From NCBI GenBank assembly GCA_964596685.1, contig CAZQVA010000011.1, positions 1 through 60,693 of the forward strand: DNA of 60,693 nt. The letters are read 5' to 3'. The stretch is from CAZQVA01 sp964596685 (GTDB lineage: Bacteria > Chlamydiota > Chlamydiia > Chlamydiales > VFKH01). A model generated the notes under the pieces. The model saw only the letters and a list, made by a program, of their open reading frames with translations, had not been told where the DNA came from and did not search any database. The position numbers were made by a program, and so were the translations under genes. Shown piece by piece: positions 17,344 to 26,729 of the stretch (the stretch's first letter is position 1; the number at the start of each line of letters is the position of its first letter).

Positions 17344-18084
17344 CAAGCGTACAGAAAGCAGCGTAGAGACCGCAGAGACGACATAGCGCATCCAGCGGTC
17401 TGCTTTCTTAAGACCATACGTTGTACCAAAATAAGATCCTATCCATGCACCGCTTCCATAGGCGAGTGCTGGCCATATCGTAATGATATCTCCCACTCCA
17501 TAAACAACGAGCGATACAATGGCGATGGCAAGGCCTGCAATTTTGCGCGTCCCAATCGATTCTATCATGCTTTTTTGGAAAAAGAGCAGGAAGATATAGG
17601 TCATTAAAATGGCATGGCCTCCTGAAAATCCTCCAATAAAACCTGCAAAGAAAAACAGAATATAACCGAGAATGATTTTAAGGCGAGTTGGTGGAGTGGA
17701 AATGGGTGGTTTTTTTAGTTGAAGAAGGCTGGTCAGTGTTAGAAGGATGATAACAAGACCAATAGAACGCTCTACCCATATCGAAGGCAATTGGAAGAGA
17801 AATATTGCGCCAACAGCGGCCCCTGAAGAGGCAATAATCGCTGATTTAAAAGCGATAGAGTAATCGATATTTCCCGTGCGATGAAATTGTCCAATTCCTG
17901 CACACATCGAAGATAGTCCGCCAACGCGTGCAATGGCAACGGCGCTTTTAGGGTCAATACCCAGTGCAATCATAATGGGAATAACAACGAGCGCACCACC
18001 ACCGGTCATCGTTGTGATAAAACTGCTGCATACAGCAATTAGAAATAAGGCAGTAAGGAGTAAGGGATCAGCAATTAGCATCAT
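17326..18084 (-). CDS. TauE/SafE-family permease
   Basis: A 252-residue inner-membrane protein with about eight hydrophobic segments. The N-terminal GGGALVVIPIMIALGIDP and the mid-protein FFAGFIGGFSGGHA are the two repeated motifs of the TauE/SafE (DUF81) family, which exports sulfite, sulfoacetate or other small anions. It lies 17 bases downstream of the HEAT-repeat gene and probably belongs to the dnaA-vanX-HEAT unit. The transported compound is unknown. Confidence 0.88.
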   Translation of the reverse strand: MMLIADPLLLTALFLIAVCSSFITTMTGGGALVVIPIMIALGIDPKSAVAIARVGGLSSMCAGIGQFHRTGNIDYSIAFKSAIIASSGAAVGAIFLFQLPSIWVERSIGLVIILLTLTSLLQLKKPPISTPPTRLKIILGYILFFFAGFIGGFSGGHAILMTYIFLLFFQKSMIESIGTRKIAGLAIAIVSLVVYGVGDIITIWPALAYGSGAWIGSYFGTTYGLKKADRWMRYVVSAVSTLLSVRLLTAAL

Positions 18085-18101
18085 TTAAAGTCGCTTTCAC
18101 A

Positions 18102-19808
18102 TTAATACTGGCTCATTGCGCGCAATAGGCTGCAGGCTGCAGCGAGGCGCAATGTGCTACTAGGGGATTTCAGGGCATTTTTTAAGAGAGGCCATCCTTG
18201 AGGTAGGCCCAATTGTCCCAATGTATCGAGGATCAAAAGTTGTTCATCAAAGCGTAAGTTGGGATATTGAGATTTAAGGATGTCGATCGCTTCGGAAGAT
18301 TGAAAGAGTTGGCCAAGTACAAGTGCCGCAGAGAGTTGCACTTTCGGATCCGGGTCGTTAAGAAGACTTTTTACACTATCAATGGCTGCAGAATCTCCTT
18401 CGCGCAATACACTTTGTGCGGCATAGGTGCGCACCTGCCAGGAACTTTTTCTAAAGAATGCGGCAATTTTTTCTGTTACTTTAGAACAACGGACGACGGC
18501 GAGAAGATTCAGAAGTTTTAAACGAATCATTTGATCAAGTTCTTTAGGTGAACATAAGAGAAGGTCATCACCTGATAAAGAAGATTCAGAAGTATTGGTC
18601 AAAGAATGGAAAACGGGATGAGAGATTTCATCAATGGTAATCATTCTTTCTTCCTCTAAAAGCGCTACAATGCCATCACAAGCTTGATCAAGAGATTTAC
18701 GTTCATAAAGAAGGCAGCAGCCAAGTTGCGCTTTTACAAAAGGGTCGTCATATTCTTTCATTAATTTTGAACAAAGATCCGTAGCGTGACTTCCCGCTGC
18801 CTCTAGGGCTGCTGCTGCTAAGTGACGAATCCGATTTTGAGAGTTATTTAACCATTTACAAAAGACAGCGGCAGCCTCTTGGCGGTCGTGAATTTGGTAC
18901 CACCAGGCAGCTGTAAGGGACAGAGGGGCAAATGAGCTCATAAGAGCAGATTTCCCTTCATCTCCTTGTATGGGAGCTCCTGTGAGTCCTAAAGCAAGAA
19001 GTGCCGCAATCTGAACATCATAACAAGAGTCGCTAAGAGCATTTTTCAGAAGTGGCCAGGAGGCACTAGGATCGCTGAGGGAACAACACATCTCACAAGC
19101 CAATAGACGCTGGCTTTTCTGGGGACTTTTCATCAAAGTTGTTAATTCAGTCAAAGGAATTTGAGGACTTAAGGCAACGATCGCTTCAATGAGGGTGTGT
19201 TCTTCTTTAGGGCTAAGATCATCTTGGCGAAGCGCTTTTTGGAGAAAAGGTAGCGCTTTTGGAAATACGCATGCGCGGATAGCTGCGAGACGTACGCTTT
19301 GAACAGGGTCAAGAAGGGCATTGAGGGCAAGTTGTTGTAATTGACTGTCCATCATAGGAACAGATAACTCAAGAGCAATGGCGCGTATGGCCCATTTATC
19401 ACAAGTACATGCTTCACAAAGAGGAGCAATGGCCCAGGCATCCTGAGTGAGCGCTGCGCCCAATAAAGCAATGACCTGTTCTTGAGTGCGCTCGCGCTGC
19501 ATGCCTTGTCGCAAAATTGACCAGCAAATCGCTTCGTAGATCTCTTTGGTTGTTTTGCTATCTTGTAAAACAAAGGGGTGATTACTAATAAAGGAAAGGG
19601 CTTCTTGCGGTTTGCCACATCGAGCCAGTAATACGGGATAAAGCAGCCATAAAGGATCGCTTGTAGAGCGTTTATCGAGGGCAGCCTGCGCTAGGGTAAG
19701 GGCTCCTTTATAATCTTTGATATGTTCTTTTGCGGCAATTTCTTCGGTGATAGTCAATGTTGCAAGGAGGGAGGGAAGGAGGAGAAAGAGCGATAAAATA
19801 ATGCGCAT
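18102..19808 (-). CDS. Exported HEAT-repeat protein
   Basis: A 568-residue protein of alpha-helical HEAT repeats, after a signal-peptide-like start (MRIILSLFLLLPSLLATLTI). Repeats of about 31 residues, such as VQLSAALVLGQL, LRLAAACSLLRAM and IRHLAAAALEAAG, run from roughly residue 100 to the end. Such scaffolds usually bind proteins. I take the ATG at 19808 because it overlaps the stop of the vanX gene (TGATG) and leads straight into the signal peptide; in-frame TTG and ATG codons lie up to 15 bases upstream. The likely location is periplasm or outer face of the inner membrane. Partner unknown. Confidence 0.8.
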   Translation of the reverse strand: MRIILSLFLLLPSLLATLTITEEIAAKEHIKDYKGALTLAQAALDKRSTSDPLWLLYPVLLARCGKPQEALSFISNHPFVLQDSKTTKEIYEAICWSILRQGMQRERTQEQVIALLGAALTQDAWAIAPLCEACTCDKWAIRAIALELSVPMMDSQLQQLALNALLDPVQSVRLAAIRACVFPKALPFLQKALRQDDLSPKEEHTLIEAIVALSPQIPLTELTTLMKSPQKSQRLLACEMCCSLSDPSASWPLLKNALSDSCYDVQIAALLALGLTGAPIQGDEGKSALMSSFAPLSLTAAWWYQIHDRQEAAAVFCKWLNNSQNRIRHLAAAALEAAGSHATDLCSKLMKEYDDPFVKAQLGCCLLYERKSLDQACDGIVALLEEERMITIDEISHPVFHSLTNTSESSLSGDDLLLCSPKELDQMIRLKLLNLLAVVRCSKVTEKIAAFFRKSSWQVRTYAAQSVLREGDSAAIDSVKSLLNDPDPKVQLSAALVLGQLFQSSEAIDILKSQYPNLRFDEQLLILDTLGQLGLPQGWPLLKNALKSPSSTLRLAAACSLLRAMSQY

Positions 19809-20476
19809 CAGCAACATTCCCAATTTGAGTTAATAATAAAATCTTGAGGCTCAAAGAGCTCTTGGATCTTATATTCAAAATGCCAATATTCTTTATCGAA
19901 AGGAATAAACCCCTGCTTTTCCATGGCATTTCTCAGCAACTGACGATGATTCCAAGCTCTTTCTCCAATTTGACTCATCGGTGCGGTACTAGCAGAACTG
20001 GGATCAAAATAGTCGAATATACCTCCCATTTCTATGAGAACGCCTTGTTCTAAAGAACGCAATCCAAGATCGACAGTATGTCCAAAGCAGTGACGACTCA
20101 CTTTGCCTGCTACATATCCCAGTTGTTCAAGTTCGTTTTTATGAAATGAAGGGTAATGAATCATCTTACGCGTATGTTCAAGTGGTGATGCTAAGGGTGC
20201 ATGAAACCAGCAGGCAAAGTCCTGCACAGCGCGCAAAGGGCGAAAGGCATCAAAGATAAAGAGAGAAAATCCAAGAGGAATAAGATCGTTTTGTACTCTA
20301 CAAAGAGCAAGGGCAGCTTTAGGTGTGAGAAGAAAAAGATGACGCCCCTCTTTGTCGTAGCCGTTGACAGAGCGACCAAGAAAATTATCCTCTGTTGCAT
20401 AGGCCAATTCTCCGAAAATAGGGACGCTACACTGTGTTTTGCTTAAGGTATGTAATTCAATAAATGGCGTCATCAT
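19808..20476 (-). CDS. D-Ala-D-Ala dipeptidase, VanX family
   Basis: A 222-residue zinc dipeptidase. The zinc-binding signature SRHCFGHTVDLG supplies His and Asp, and KEYWHFEY supplies the catalytic Glu and the third ligand His. Upstream, FDAFRPLRAV matches the conserved arginine region. There is no clear signal peptide, so it is probably cytosolic, as VanX is. It would split free D-Ala-D-Ala, perhaps recycling cell-wall precursors. Its start overlaps the dnaA stop (ATGA) and its stop overlaps the HEAT-repeat start. Confidence 0.85.
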   Translation of the reverse strand: MMTPFIELHTLSKTQCSVPIFGELAYATEDNFLGRSVNGYDKEGRHLFLLTPKAALALCRVQNDLIPLGFSLFIFDAFRPLRAVQDFACWFHAPLASPLEHTRKMIHYPSFHKNELEQLGYVAGKVSRHCFGHTVDLGLRSLEQGVLIEMGGIFDYFDPSSASTAPMSQIGERAWNHRQLLRNAMEKQGFIPFDKEYWHFEYKIQELFEPQDFIINSNWECC

Positions 20477-21609
20477 GAACTTGCAATCAGTTTTTCAGTA
20501 AGATTGAGAAGATGGCTGCGCAACTCATGATGGCGAAGGGCTGTTTGCTGAATACTTGTGATCACAGTAGAGTGGTCGCGATCAAAGAAGCGCCCAATTT
20601 TTTTATAAGACATGCCGAGAAGTTCGCGGCAGAGAAACATGGCCACTTGTCTTGGTTGAGAAAAGAGGCGGCGTTGGCCTTTGCCAAGAATTTCTTTGGG
20701 GTGGATGCGGTAATGTGCTGCCACTTGATCGACAATGCGTTGGGGGGTGATTTCTTTGGCAGCATTTTGGAGGCGACTTCTTTGAGGTGTTACTTGTAGA
20801 GCAATGCCCCATTCAAAACGGCTAACTAAGCGCTGCTCCATGCCTTCTAATTCCTCAGGAGGTGTGTGTGCTGAGATAATAATGGGTTTTGAAGCCATGT
20901 GCAGCGTATTAAATGTATGGAAAAACTCCTCTTGGGAGGCAGTCTTATGAGATAAGCCTTCGATATTATCGAGAATCAGGCAGTCGATATTGCGGTATGC
21001 CTGACGGAAGCGTTGCATGTCAAAGCGACGCATTGCTGAGACAACGTGTTCTGCAAATTGTTCCCCCGTTGTAAATATTGTGCGATGCTGTGTTTGGAAG
21101 GCAAGAGCCAAGGCATTGAGGAGATGTGTTTTGCCGCTTTGTTTAGGGCCATAGATGTAGATAGGATTAAAAGCTGCAATTTTTTGCGTAGCGACTTGTG
21201 AAATGAATTCAAAGGTTGCTTCATCATCAGGATGGCAGTTGAAGGAGGCAAGCGTTTGTAAGGGGTCGGGATCACTCCATTGAAGTTGTGTTGCAACAGG
21301 CTGGACGGCGCTTTTCTTGGTGCGTGTACGGCGTGCATTTAGAATGATTTGAACGGGGATGGGGAGCCCTGATGCATCGAGGAACTCTCGAAGAAGCATA
21401 GGGCGAATATGTTCCTCAAACCAGTGGACCTGAAAGGCATCCTTCGCTTGAAGGCGGAGTCCTTTTCCCTTTGCAGGAAGAGGCTCTAATGAAGACAGCC
21501 ATCTTTGTGTGGTATGAGGACCAAGCTCCTGAGCACGTTTATGGACGAAATTATTCCACAAAGTGACGTAATCTGTGTATAGATCAGCAGTCGATTGTTT
21601 TTTCGCCAT
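20473..21609 (-). CDS. dnaA: Replication initiator DnaA, short divergent paralogue
   Basis: A 378-residue DnaA, shorter than the usual 440-470, with a compressed linker. The AAA+ core has Walker A GPKQSGKTH near residue 160, instead of the common GGxGxGKTH, and Walker B LILDNIEG near 213, where the second acidic residue is Asn. The DNA-binding domain IV is intact, with the signature FFDRDHSTVITS. I start at the ATG at 21609, eight bases after a GAGG site; a TTG six bases upstream is too close to it. Chlamydiae carry two dnaA genes, and the one beside yidC fits this one. The protein may be the initiator or a regulator. Confidence 0.9.
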   Translation of the reverse strand: MAKKQSTADLYTDYVTLWNNFVHKRAQELGPHTTQRWLSSLEPLPAKGKGLRLQAKDAFQVHWFEEHIRPMLLREFLDASGLPIPVQIILNARRTRTKKSAVQPVATQLQWSDPDPLQTLASFNCHPDDEATFEFISQVATQKIAAFNPIYIYGPKQSGKTHLLNALALAFQTQHRTIFTTGEQFAEHVVSAMRRFDMQRFRQAYRNIDCLILDNIEGLSHKTASQEEFFHTFNTLHMASKPIIISAHTPPEELEGMEQRLVSRFEWGIALQVTPQRSRLQNAAKEITPQRIVDQVAAHYRIHPKEILGKGQRRLFSQPRQVAMFLCRELLGMSYKKIGRFFDRDHSTVITSIQQTALRHHELRSHLLNLTEKLIASS

Positions 21610-21620
21610 TTTCAAAACCT

Positions 21621-21650
21621 CAAGAAAGAGCGCGCAGATGCGCGCTCGTC
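21621..21650 (-). terminator. Hairpin between yidC and dnaA
   Basis: GAGCGCGC (21628-21635) pairs perfectly with GCGCGCTC (21640-21647) around a 4-base loop. Reading the minus strand, the stem is followed by TTTCTT, as expected of a Rho-independent terminator after yidC. It would also attenuate read-through into dnaA. A weaker imperfect palindrome containing GAGTTCGACTTTAAATCGA follows at 21661-21688. Confidence 0.65.
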
Positions 21651-21693
21651 ATCTTTTCAACGTGAGTTCGACTTTAAATCGATTTCACGTTTT

Positions 21694-23487
21694 TCATGCT
21701 TTGCTTAAAGGTGTCCCATCAAGTTGCTTATTCGTCCACCATTGTTGTAATACACCGAGCAACATCGAGCAGAGCCAGTACAGGTTCAATCCAGATGGGA
21801 AGTTGTAGAACATCACGGTAAAGACAATCACCATGATATTTCCGACAGCTTTTTGTTGTCTTTGCTGGTCAGTCATTGTTGCTGTGGATTTGCCGGCATT
21901 ACTTAGGCGTTGTTGTAATAACATGACAAGCCCTAAGAGAATAGGCAACAAGTGGAAGCTCGTTCCAATAAAGGGGATGGGGTAGCCCCAAGAGAAGAGG
22001 ACATCGGGTGCTGTTAAGTTGTCGATCCACCCTGGGATGAAAGGAGCGCCGCGTAGGGCAAAGCTACTTTTTAGCAAGTCAAACATACCCATCAAGAAAG
22101 GAATCTGGATCAAGATCGGGAAGCAGCCAGTTAAAGGATTAACTTTGCGCTCGCGATATAGATTCATGACTTCCATCTGCGCTTTTTTCGGTTCTTTCTT
22201 AAAGCGCTCTTGAATACGTGTCACTTCAGGAGCGAGCAGTTGCATGCGTCGCATTGATTTGAAGGACCACGCGTTTAATGGGTAGAGCATTATGCGCAAA
22301 GCAACCGTTAAAAGCACGATGGCAGCAGCCCATGAGTGTGTCATTGAATAAAAGAAGGTCATTAAGATCTCTAAGAACTTTGCAAAAGGCTCAGAGATAA
22401 ATGAAAACCATCCTTGAAAGCTTTGTGCCGCTGAATAATCGGGAGTTTGTCCTGTTTCAGGATCGCTTAATGCATTGTCTGCCAGATTTAAAAAGGTCTT
22501 ATCAAGTGGTCCAGCATATATATTGAATTTAGATGCTACTCCTACAGAGGGAAGGGGCAAGAGTAGCTGATAGCCAGGGTAATCATTAACGGGATAGCGC
22601 TGATATTGGCTGTCGATATCGATAATGCGAGAAGGGGCAATGTTACCCGGAATAAATGAGGCTTTTAGACCCGCCCCAATTTCAGTGATCGGATCGATGA
22701 TAATGCTAAAATAGCCGTTACTATTGCTGATCCAGTTGGGGTAAATCGAAGACATGGCGATTGATTGTTTTGCTTTTGGCAGATCGATCGCTTCGATATC
22801 ACTCTTATTATTGCGTACGGTGCGGTATTTGAGTTGAGGGGTAAAGGAGCCGGAGATAAGTTCTACTTCAGGGACACCAGAAGTCAAGAAGATCCCTTTG
22901 CTATCGCCATCAATATCAACTTCGACGCGAATCATGTAAGGAATGGGCTTTTCATCTTTCTCTAAAAAAGAAATACGCTTTGTAATTGTGCGTTGCTCTT
23001 GAGTGGCTGTAAGCGTGATCGAGTTCTTGGTAAACTCTTTAACGGTATAGTTGAGTTCTGCGAGCTCAGGAAACGAAGACAGAATATTAGCAGCGTAGCA
23101 ACGTGGTGGAACAACAATCTGTTTGCCCGCTTTATTCAATGTCACCGTGCGGCGTAGAAGCGGGTAGTAGCCACCCAACTTTCCTTCTTTATTTTTAACT
23201 TGTTTGCCATCGGGACCGATAGCGGTATAGGCGCTTTGAGGAAAACGTGCGTTGAATGGAGCTTTTTCCACCATTTCGCGGTCAAATTCGATCGGCATAA
23301 CGATGCTATTTTCATCACTTTTGCTTTCAAAAGGGAGATTAATCTCAGCGATTGCCCCACCTGCAGTCGAGATGACAAGCTGTTGATATGCATTTTCTAG
23401 CACATAAAGGTCCTCTGCTTGCACGCATGTCAGGCCGAGAAGAAAGAAGCAAGTTAAAAATAAAAAACGAATTTTCATGAGACCCAT
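21694..23487 (-). CDS. yidC: Membrane protein insertase YidC
   Basis: A 597-residue inner-membrane insertase that folds membrane proteins alone or with Sec. It has an N-terminal signal anchor, a large periplasmic domain (about 25-360) and a C-terminal 60KD_IMP core with segments HSWAAAIVLLTVALRIMLYP and GCFPILIQIPFLMGMFDLL. A conserved Arg lies in the membrane groove. The start is ambiguous among a TTG at 23490, the ATG at 23487 and an ATG at 23478 that gives a neat signal peptide. In Chlamydia yidC also lies next to a dnaA gene. The protein is shorter than Chlamydia YidC, which is near 790 residues as I recall. Confidence 0.94.
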   Translation of the reverse strand: MGLMKIRFLFLTCFFLLGLTCVQAEDLYVLENAYQQLVISTAGGAIAEINLPFESKSDENSIVMPIEFDREMVEKAPFNARFPQSAYTAIGPDGKQVKNKEGKLGGYYPLLRRTVTLNKAGKQIVVPPRCYAANILSSFPELAELNYTVKEFTKNSITLTATQEQRTITKRISFLEKDEKPIPYMIRVEVDIDGDSKGIFLTSGVPEVELISGSFTPQLKYRTVRNNKSDIEAIDLPKAKQSIAMSSIYPNWISNSNGYFSIIIDPITEIGAGLKASFIPGNIAPSRIIDIDSQYQRYPVNDYPGYQLLLPLPSVGVASKFNIYAGPLDKTFLNLADNALSDPETGQTPDYSAAQSFQGWFSFISEPFAKFLEILMTFFYSMTHSWAAAIVLLTVALRIMLYPLNAWSFKSMRRMQLLAPEVTRIQERFKKEPKKAQMEVMNLYRERKVNPLTGCFPILIQIPFLMGMFDLLKSSFALRGAPFIPGWIDNLTAPDVLFSWGYPIPFIGTSFHLLPILLGLVMLLQQRLSNAGKSTATMTDQQRQQKAVGNIMVIVFTVMFYNFPSGLNLYWLCSMLLGVLQQWWTNKQLDGTPLSKA

Positions 23488-23573
23488 CAATCTATAAATT
23501 TCTCAAACTAGAGTTCTCTATCTTACCCTACTTTAGTGCAAATAGGCCAGAGTAAAAGATTCGTCTAGAACGA

Positions 23574-24785
23574 TTAAATTAACTGAGAAAGAAACGTCTT
23601 TGCAGGGACAATGACAGGTGTATTTATTTGAAAACAGTCTCGGTCAACATAGGGCCGATCGAAAGCAATAAGAAAGGCGTGTTTTGCCCCTGTTGCTTTA
23701 TAAAAGTGGTGCATGGCCCGGCTAATTCCTTGCTTGCCTGAACGTTTTACTTCCACGAGAAACCAAGGTTGGTCGTCTTTTGTAACAAGAAAATCCACTT
23801 CTCTTTGTTCCTTATCACGTAAGAAATAGAGCCCATAATTTCCTAAACCAAGATCTGTCCAAAAATGGATGGCCTTTAATAGATGAGAAGCCACGATATT
23901 TTCCAAGCGTTGTCCTTCATCTTGAATATTTGACCAATCCCAAAGATAAAATTTCGGTTCCTTGATAAGTGAACGTACGATGTTTTTCGAATAAGGCCTC
24001 ACAGAAAAACAGAAATAAAAAGTTGTAAGAACATCCAGCCAACGTGTAATCGTCGTCACAGCGACTTTGACCTTACTTGCTAAGGCAGTGAAATTTGTTA
24101 GTTGGCCGACAGTTTCTTCAAGGTATTTAGCTAAAATTTCCAACTTAGCCACTTCATGAACAGAACCAAAATCACGAATATCTTCGCGGAACAGCTGTTC
24201 CTTCCGCAAACTTTGCCACCGTCGCAAAAAACGCATTTCCTGATTTAAAAATGGCTTAGGAAACCCTCCAAAACGCAACAACGCCTGAAATACATCCTCG
24301 GAAATCTCTTGAGGCTCCTGAATCTCCTTTACTGGGATCTTGGTGCGCAAGCATTCGGCAACGCTCAAAGGATGAACGCGATAAGGAAAATAACGACCCA
24401 TTAAGCTATCTCCTCCTACACGATAGACATCCAGTCGACTACTTCCAGTTACTAGAATGTGCAAAAGCTTTCCATAAGTGTCGTAAAACCCTTTAATGAA
24501 ATTTTTCCATCCTCCGTATTTGTGAATCTCATCAAAAGTCAAAAATGGCTTTATTGCTTCCAATTGTTCTATTGAATAAGCCTCCACGATAGCCCGAGGG
24601 CCTTTTAAAATGAGAGCGCGGTCGTCTTCATTATCCCAGTTGTTGTAGTAAAAAAGAGGGTGTGTCGTTTTTAGAGATTGCGCTGTGGTCGTTTTTCCGA
24701 CTTGACGAGGTCCAGCAAGAAAAGCCATTTCATCATGGAGGCTAAAATGCTCTTCCAGCACTTCTTCATAGATTCTTTTCATCAT
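23574..24785 (-). CDS. AAA-type ATPase with DUF4143 (COG1373)
   Basis: A 403-residue protein of the AAA_14/DUF4143 family. Walker A is GPRQVGKTT near residue 28, Walker B FLTFDEIH near 83, and GSSRLDVYR is the sensor. The C-terminal DUF4143 half ends with a PD-(D/E)xK-like region: EVDFLVTKDDQPWFLVEVKR. These proteins are widespread in prokaryotes, scattered between strains and of unknown function; many look like mobile or selfish genes. I use the ATG at 24785 rather than the GTG at 24791. The upstream region carries a palindrome and direct repeats. Confidence 0.85.
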   Translation of the reverse strand: MMKRIYEEVLEEHFSLHDEMAFLAGPRQVGKTTTAQSLKTTHPLFYYNNWDNEDDRALILKGPRAIVEAYSIEQLEAIKPFLTFDEIHKYGGWKNFIKGFYDTYGKLLHILVTGSSRLDVYRVGGDSLMGRYFPYRVHPLSVAECLRTKIPVKEIQEPQEISEDVFQALLRFGGFPKPFLNQEMRFLRRWQSLRKEQLFREDIRDFGSVHEVAKLEILAKYLEETVGQLTNFTALASKVKVAVTTITRWLDVLTTFYFCFSVRPYSKNIVRSLIKEPKFYLWDWSNIQDEGQRLENIVASHLLKAIHFWTDLGLGNYGLYFLRDKEQREVDFLVTKDDQPWFLVEVKRSGKQGISRAMHHFYKATGAKHAFLIAFDRPYVDRDCFQINTPVIVPAKTFLSQLI

Positions 24786-24797
24786 GATCACTAATCG

Positions 24798-24847
24798 CCC
24801 ATGCTATAATAGTCATGACCATTGTAGCATGGGTGCTATATTAGTCA
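24798..24847. promoter_or_regulatory. Palindrome and direct repeats upstream of the DUF4143 ATPase
   Basis: CCCATGCTA (24798-24806) and TAGCATGGG (24825-24833) are perfect 9-base inverted arms. TGCTATAATAGTCA (24802-24815) recurs as TGCTATATTAGTCA (24834-24847), 32 bases on. The repeats lie 13-62 bases before the ATPase start, a typical place for an operator. No binding protein is identified. Confidence 0.5.
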
Positions 24848-24993
24848 ACTTAATAGTTGTGCAAAAAAAATCACAACCCTTAAAAATCACCCATTTTTCA
24901 GGGCGATACTTGCATCTTAAAGAAGAGTTCTGCGATTCTCATTCTTACGACTCACGTTCCGTTACGATCATTAGATTTCTTGGAGTTCTTAAG

Positions 24994-26715
24994 ATGCAAA
25001 ACTTTACGATTTTACCTCATGAGGCTAAGCAGCCATGGCGTATTAAAACCCCTCTCAAAGGCTCAAGCGTATTTAAAGAGCCATTGCTCAATAAGGATAC
25101 AGCCTTTTCTGATGAAGAAAGACGACAATTGGGTCTCACTGGTTTGATCCCTATGCTCGTTGAGTCATTACCAACGCAAATTGAACGCGCTTGGGGAGAG
25201 TATCAAAAATGTGATTCAGATCTTGATCGCCATGTCTTTTTGCGTGCCCTACAAGACCGCAATGAAACGCTTTTTTATGCGATTGTGAGAGAGCATGGGA
25301 TGGAGACAATTCCCATGATCTATACCCCGGTAGTGGGAGAGGCCTGTCAAAAATTTCATAAAATATGGCGAGAGCCTCGCGGGTTGATTCTTTCCTATGC
25401 TGAGCGCGACCGTATGGACGAGATTTTTGCTAGCCTAAAGATGCCCCACTTAAAATTCATTGTAGTAACGGATGGAGAGCGTATTTTAGGGCTTGGTGAC
25501 CAGGGCATGGGAGGGATGGGAATTCCTATTGGGAAAATTTCTCTTTATACGGCATGTGGAGGGTTACATCCAGCCTATGGTCTACCTGTTGTTTTAGATG
25601 TCGGCACAAATAACCAAGAGCGCCTGAATGATCCGCACTATCTTGGCTGGAAACATGCTCGCATCACAGACGAAGAATATCACTCCTTTATCAATCAATT
25701 TGTGCAAACGGTCAAAAAATATTATCCAAACGTCCTTCTGCAGTGGGAAGATTTTGCCAAAGATAATGCCCGTCCTTTGCTTGATCGTTATCGCGATGAG
25801 CTATGCTCCTTTAACGATGACATTCAAGGGACTGCGGCAGTCACACTGGCTGGGCTTTTATCCGCAATTCACGTCGTGGGTAATAAGATCACCGACCATC
25901 GCGTAGTCATTTATGGTGCAGGATCTGCTGGTACTGGCATTGCGGACTACATAGTTGAAACTATGGTCGATGAGGGCATGTCATTAAAAGATGCACGCGA
26001 TCGCGTTTGGATCCTGAATAGCAAGGGGCTCTTGCAAGAAGGGCAGGAAGGATTGGCGGACTTCCAATTACCTTATGCGAAATCTAAGGAAGCTCTAGCG
26101 GGGTGGACTGTTGTCGATGCGAATAAGATTACCTTAAAGGAAACAGTCGCCAATGCAAAACCAACAATTCTCATTGGTGTGGCCACGGTTTATCAGGCAT
26201 TTACCGAAGAGATTGTTAAAGAGATGGCGGCCTATACAGAGCGCCCGATCATTTTCCCTCTTTCCAATCCATTTTCTAAATGTGAAGCGTCTCCAGAAGA
26301 TTTATTGCGTTGGACAAATGGTAAAGCATTAGTGGCGACAGGAACACGTTTTGACGATGTTGCTTATGGTGGAAAGACCTATGTGATTGGTCAATGTAAT
26401 AACTATTATATTTTCCCAGCTCTTGGTTTGGCACTCGTGGCATGTGATGCTAAGCGTGTTACAGATGAGATGTGTGTAGCGGCAGCAAAAGCATTAAGCG
26501 AGCTGTCTCCAGCACTTAAGAATCCTACTGACTCTCTCTTTCCTTCTCCCAAGTTAATTTTTTCTCTTGCAAAACCCACTGCACTTGCTGTCGCAATTCA
26601 AGGACAAAAAGAAGGGCATATTGCACCATGTAGTGTGGAAGAGTTGCAGAAAAAGATCGACAATGCATTTTGGGATCCAGCATACCCAGAGATTATTCCA
26701 CAAGAAGACTCTTGA
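24994..26715 (+). CDS. maeA: NAD-dependent malic enzyme
   Basis: A 573-residue enzyme that oxidatively decarboxylates malate to pyruvate and CO2, joining the TCA cycle to pyruvate metabolism. Conserved blocks include YTPVVGEACQKF, VVTDGERILGLGDQG (substrate and metal), LDVGTNNQERLND, FNDDIQGTA and the NAD-binding VIYGAGSAGTGIA. The frame extends upstream to 24784, but the ATG at 24994 has a GGAG site and matches the family's N-terminus; the extra 70 residues run through the putative operator and look unlike protein. It is convergent with rnc, 14 bases away. NAD preference is inferred from the SfcA-like length. Confidence 0.94.
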   Translation: MQNFTILPHEAKQPWRIKTPLKGSSVFKEPLLNKDTAFSDEERRQLGLTGLIPMLVESLPTQIERAWGEYQKCDSDLDRHVFLRALQDRNETLFYAIVREHGMETIPMIYTPVVGEACQKFHKIWREPRGLILSYAERDRMDEIFASLKMPHLKFIVVTDGERILGLGDQGMGGMGIPIGKISLYTACGGLHPAYGLPVVLDVGTNNQERLNDPHYLGWKHARITDEEYHSFINQFVQTVKKYYPNVLLQWEDFAKDNARPLLDRYRDELCSFNDDIQGTAAVTLAGLLSAIHVVGNKITDHRVVIYGAGSAGTGIADYIVETMVDEGMSLKDARDRVWILNSKGLLQEGQEGLADFQLPYAKSKEALAGWTVVDANKITLKETVANAKPTILIGVATVYQAFTEEIVKEMAAYTERPIIFPLSNPFSKCEASPEDLLRWTNGKALVATGTRFDDVAYGGKTYVIGQCNNYYIFPALGLALVACDAKRVTDEMCVAAAKALSELSPALKNPTDSLFPSPKLIFSLAKPTALAVAIQGQKEGHIAPCSVEELQKKIDNAFWDPAYPEIIPQEDS

Positions 26716-26729
26716 GTGGGTTGTCTCGT

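Noticed and set aside
22381..22392. Another TGCAAAAGGCTC copy of the family C repeat
   Set aside because: It lies inside yidC coding sequence in a conserved protein region and lacks the palindromic half.
24784..24993. 70-residue N-terminal extension of the malic enzyme frame
   Set aside because: It runs through the putative operator, has no ribosome site, and the family N-terminus matches the ATG at 24994.
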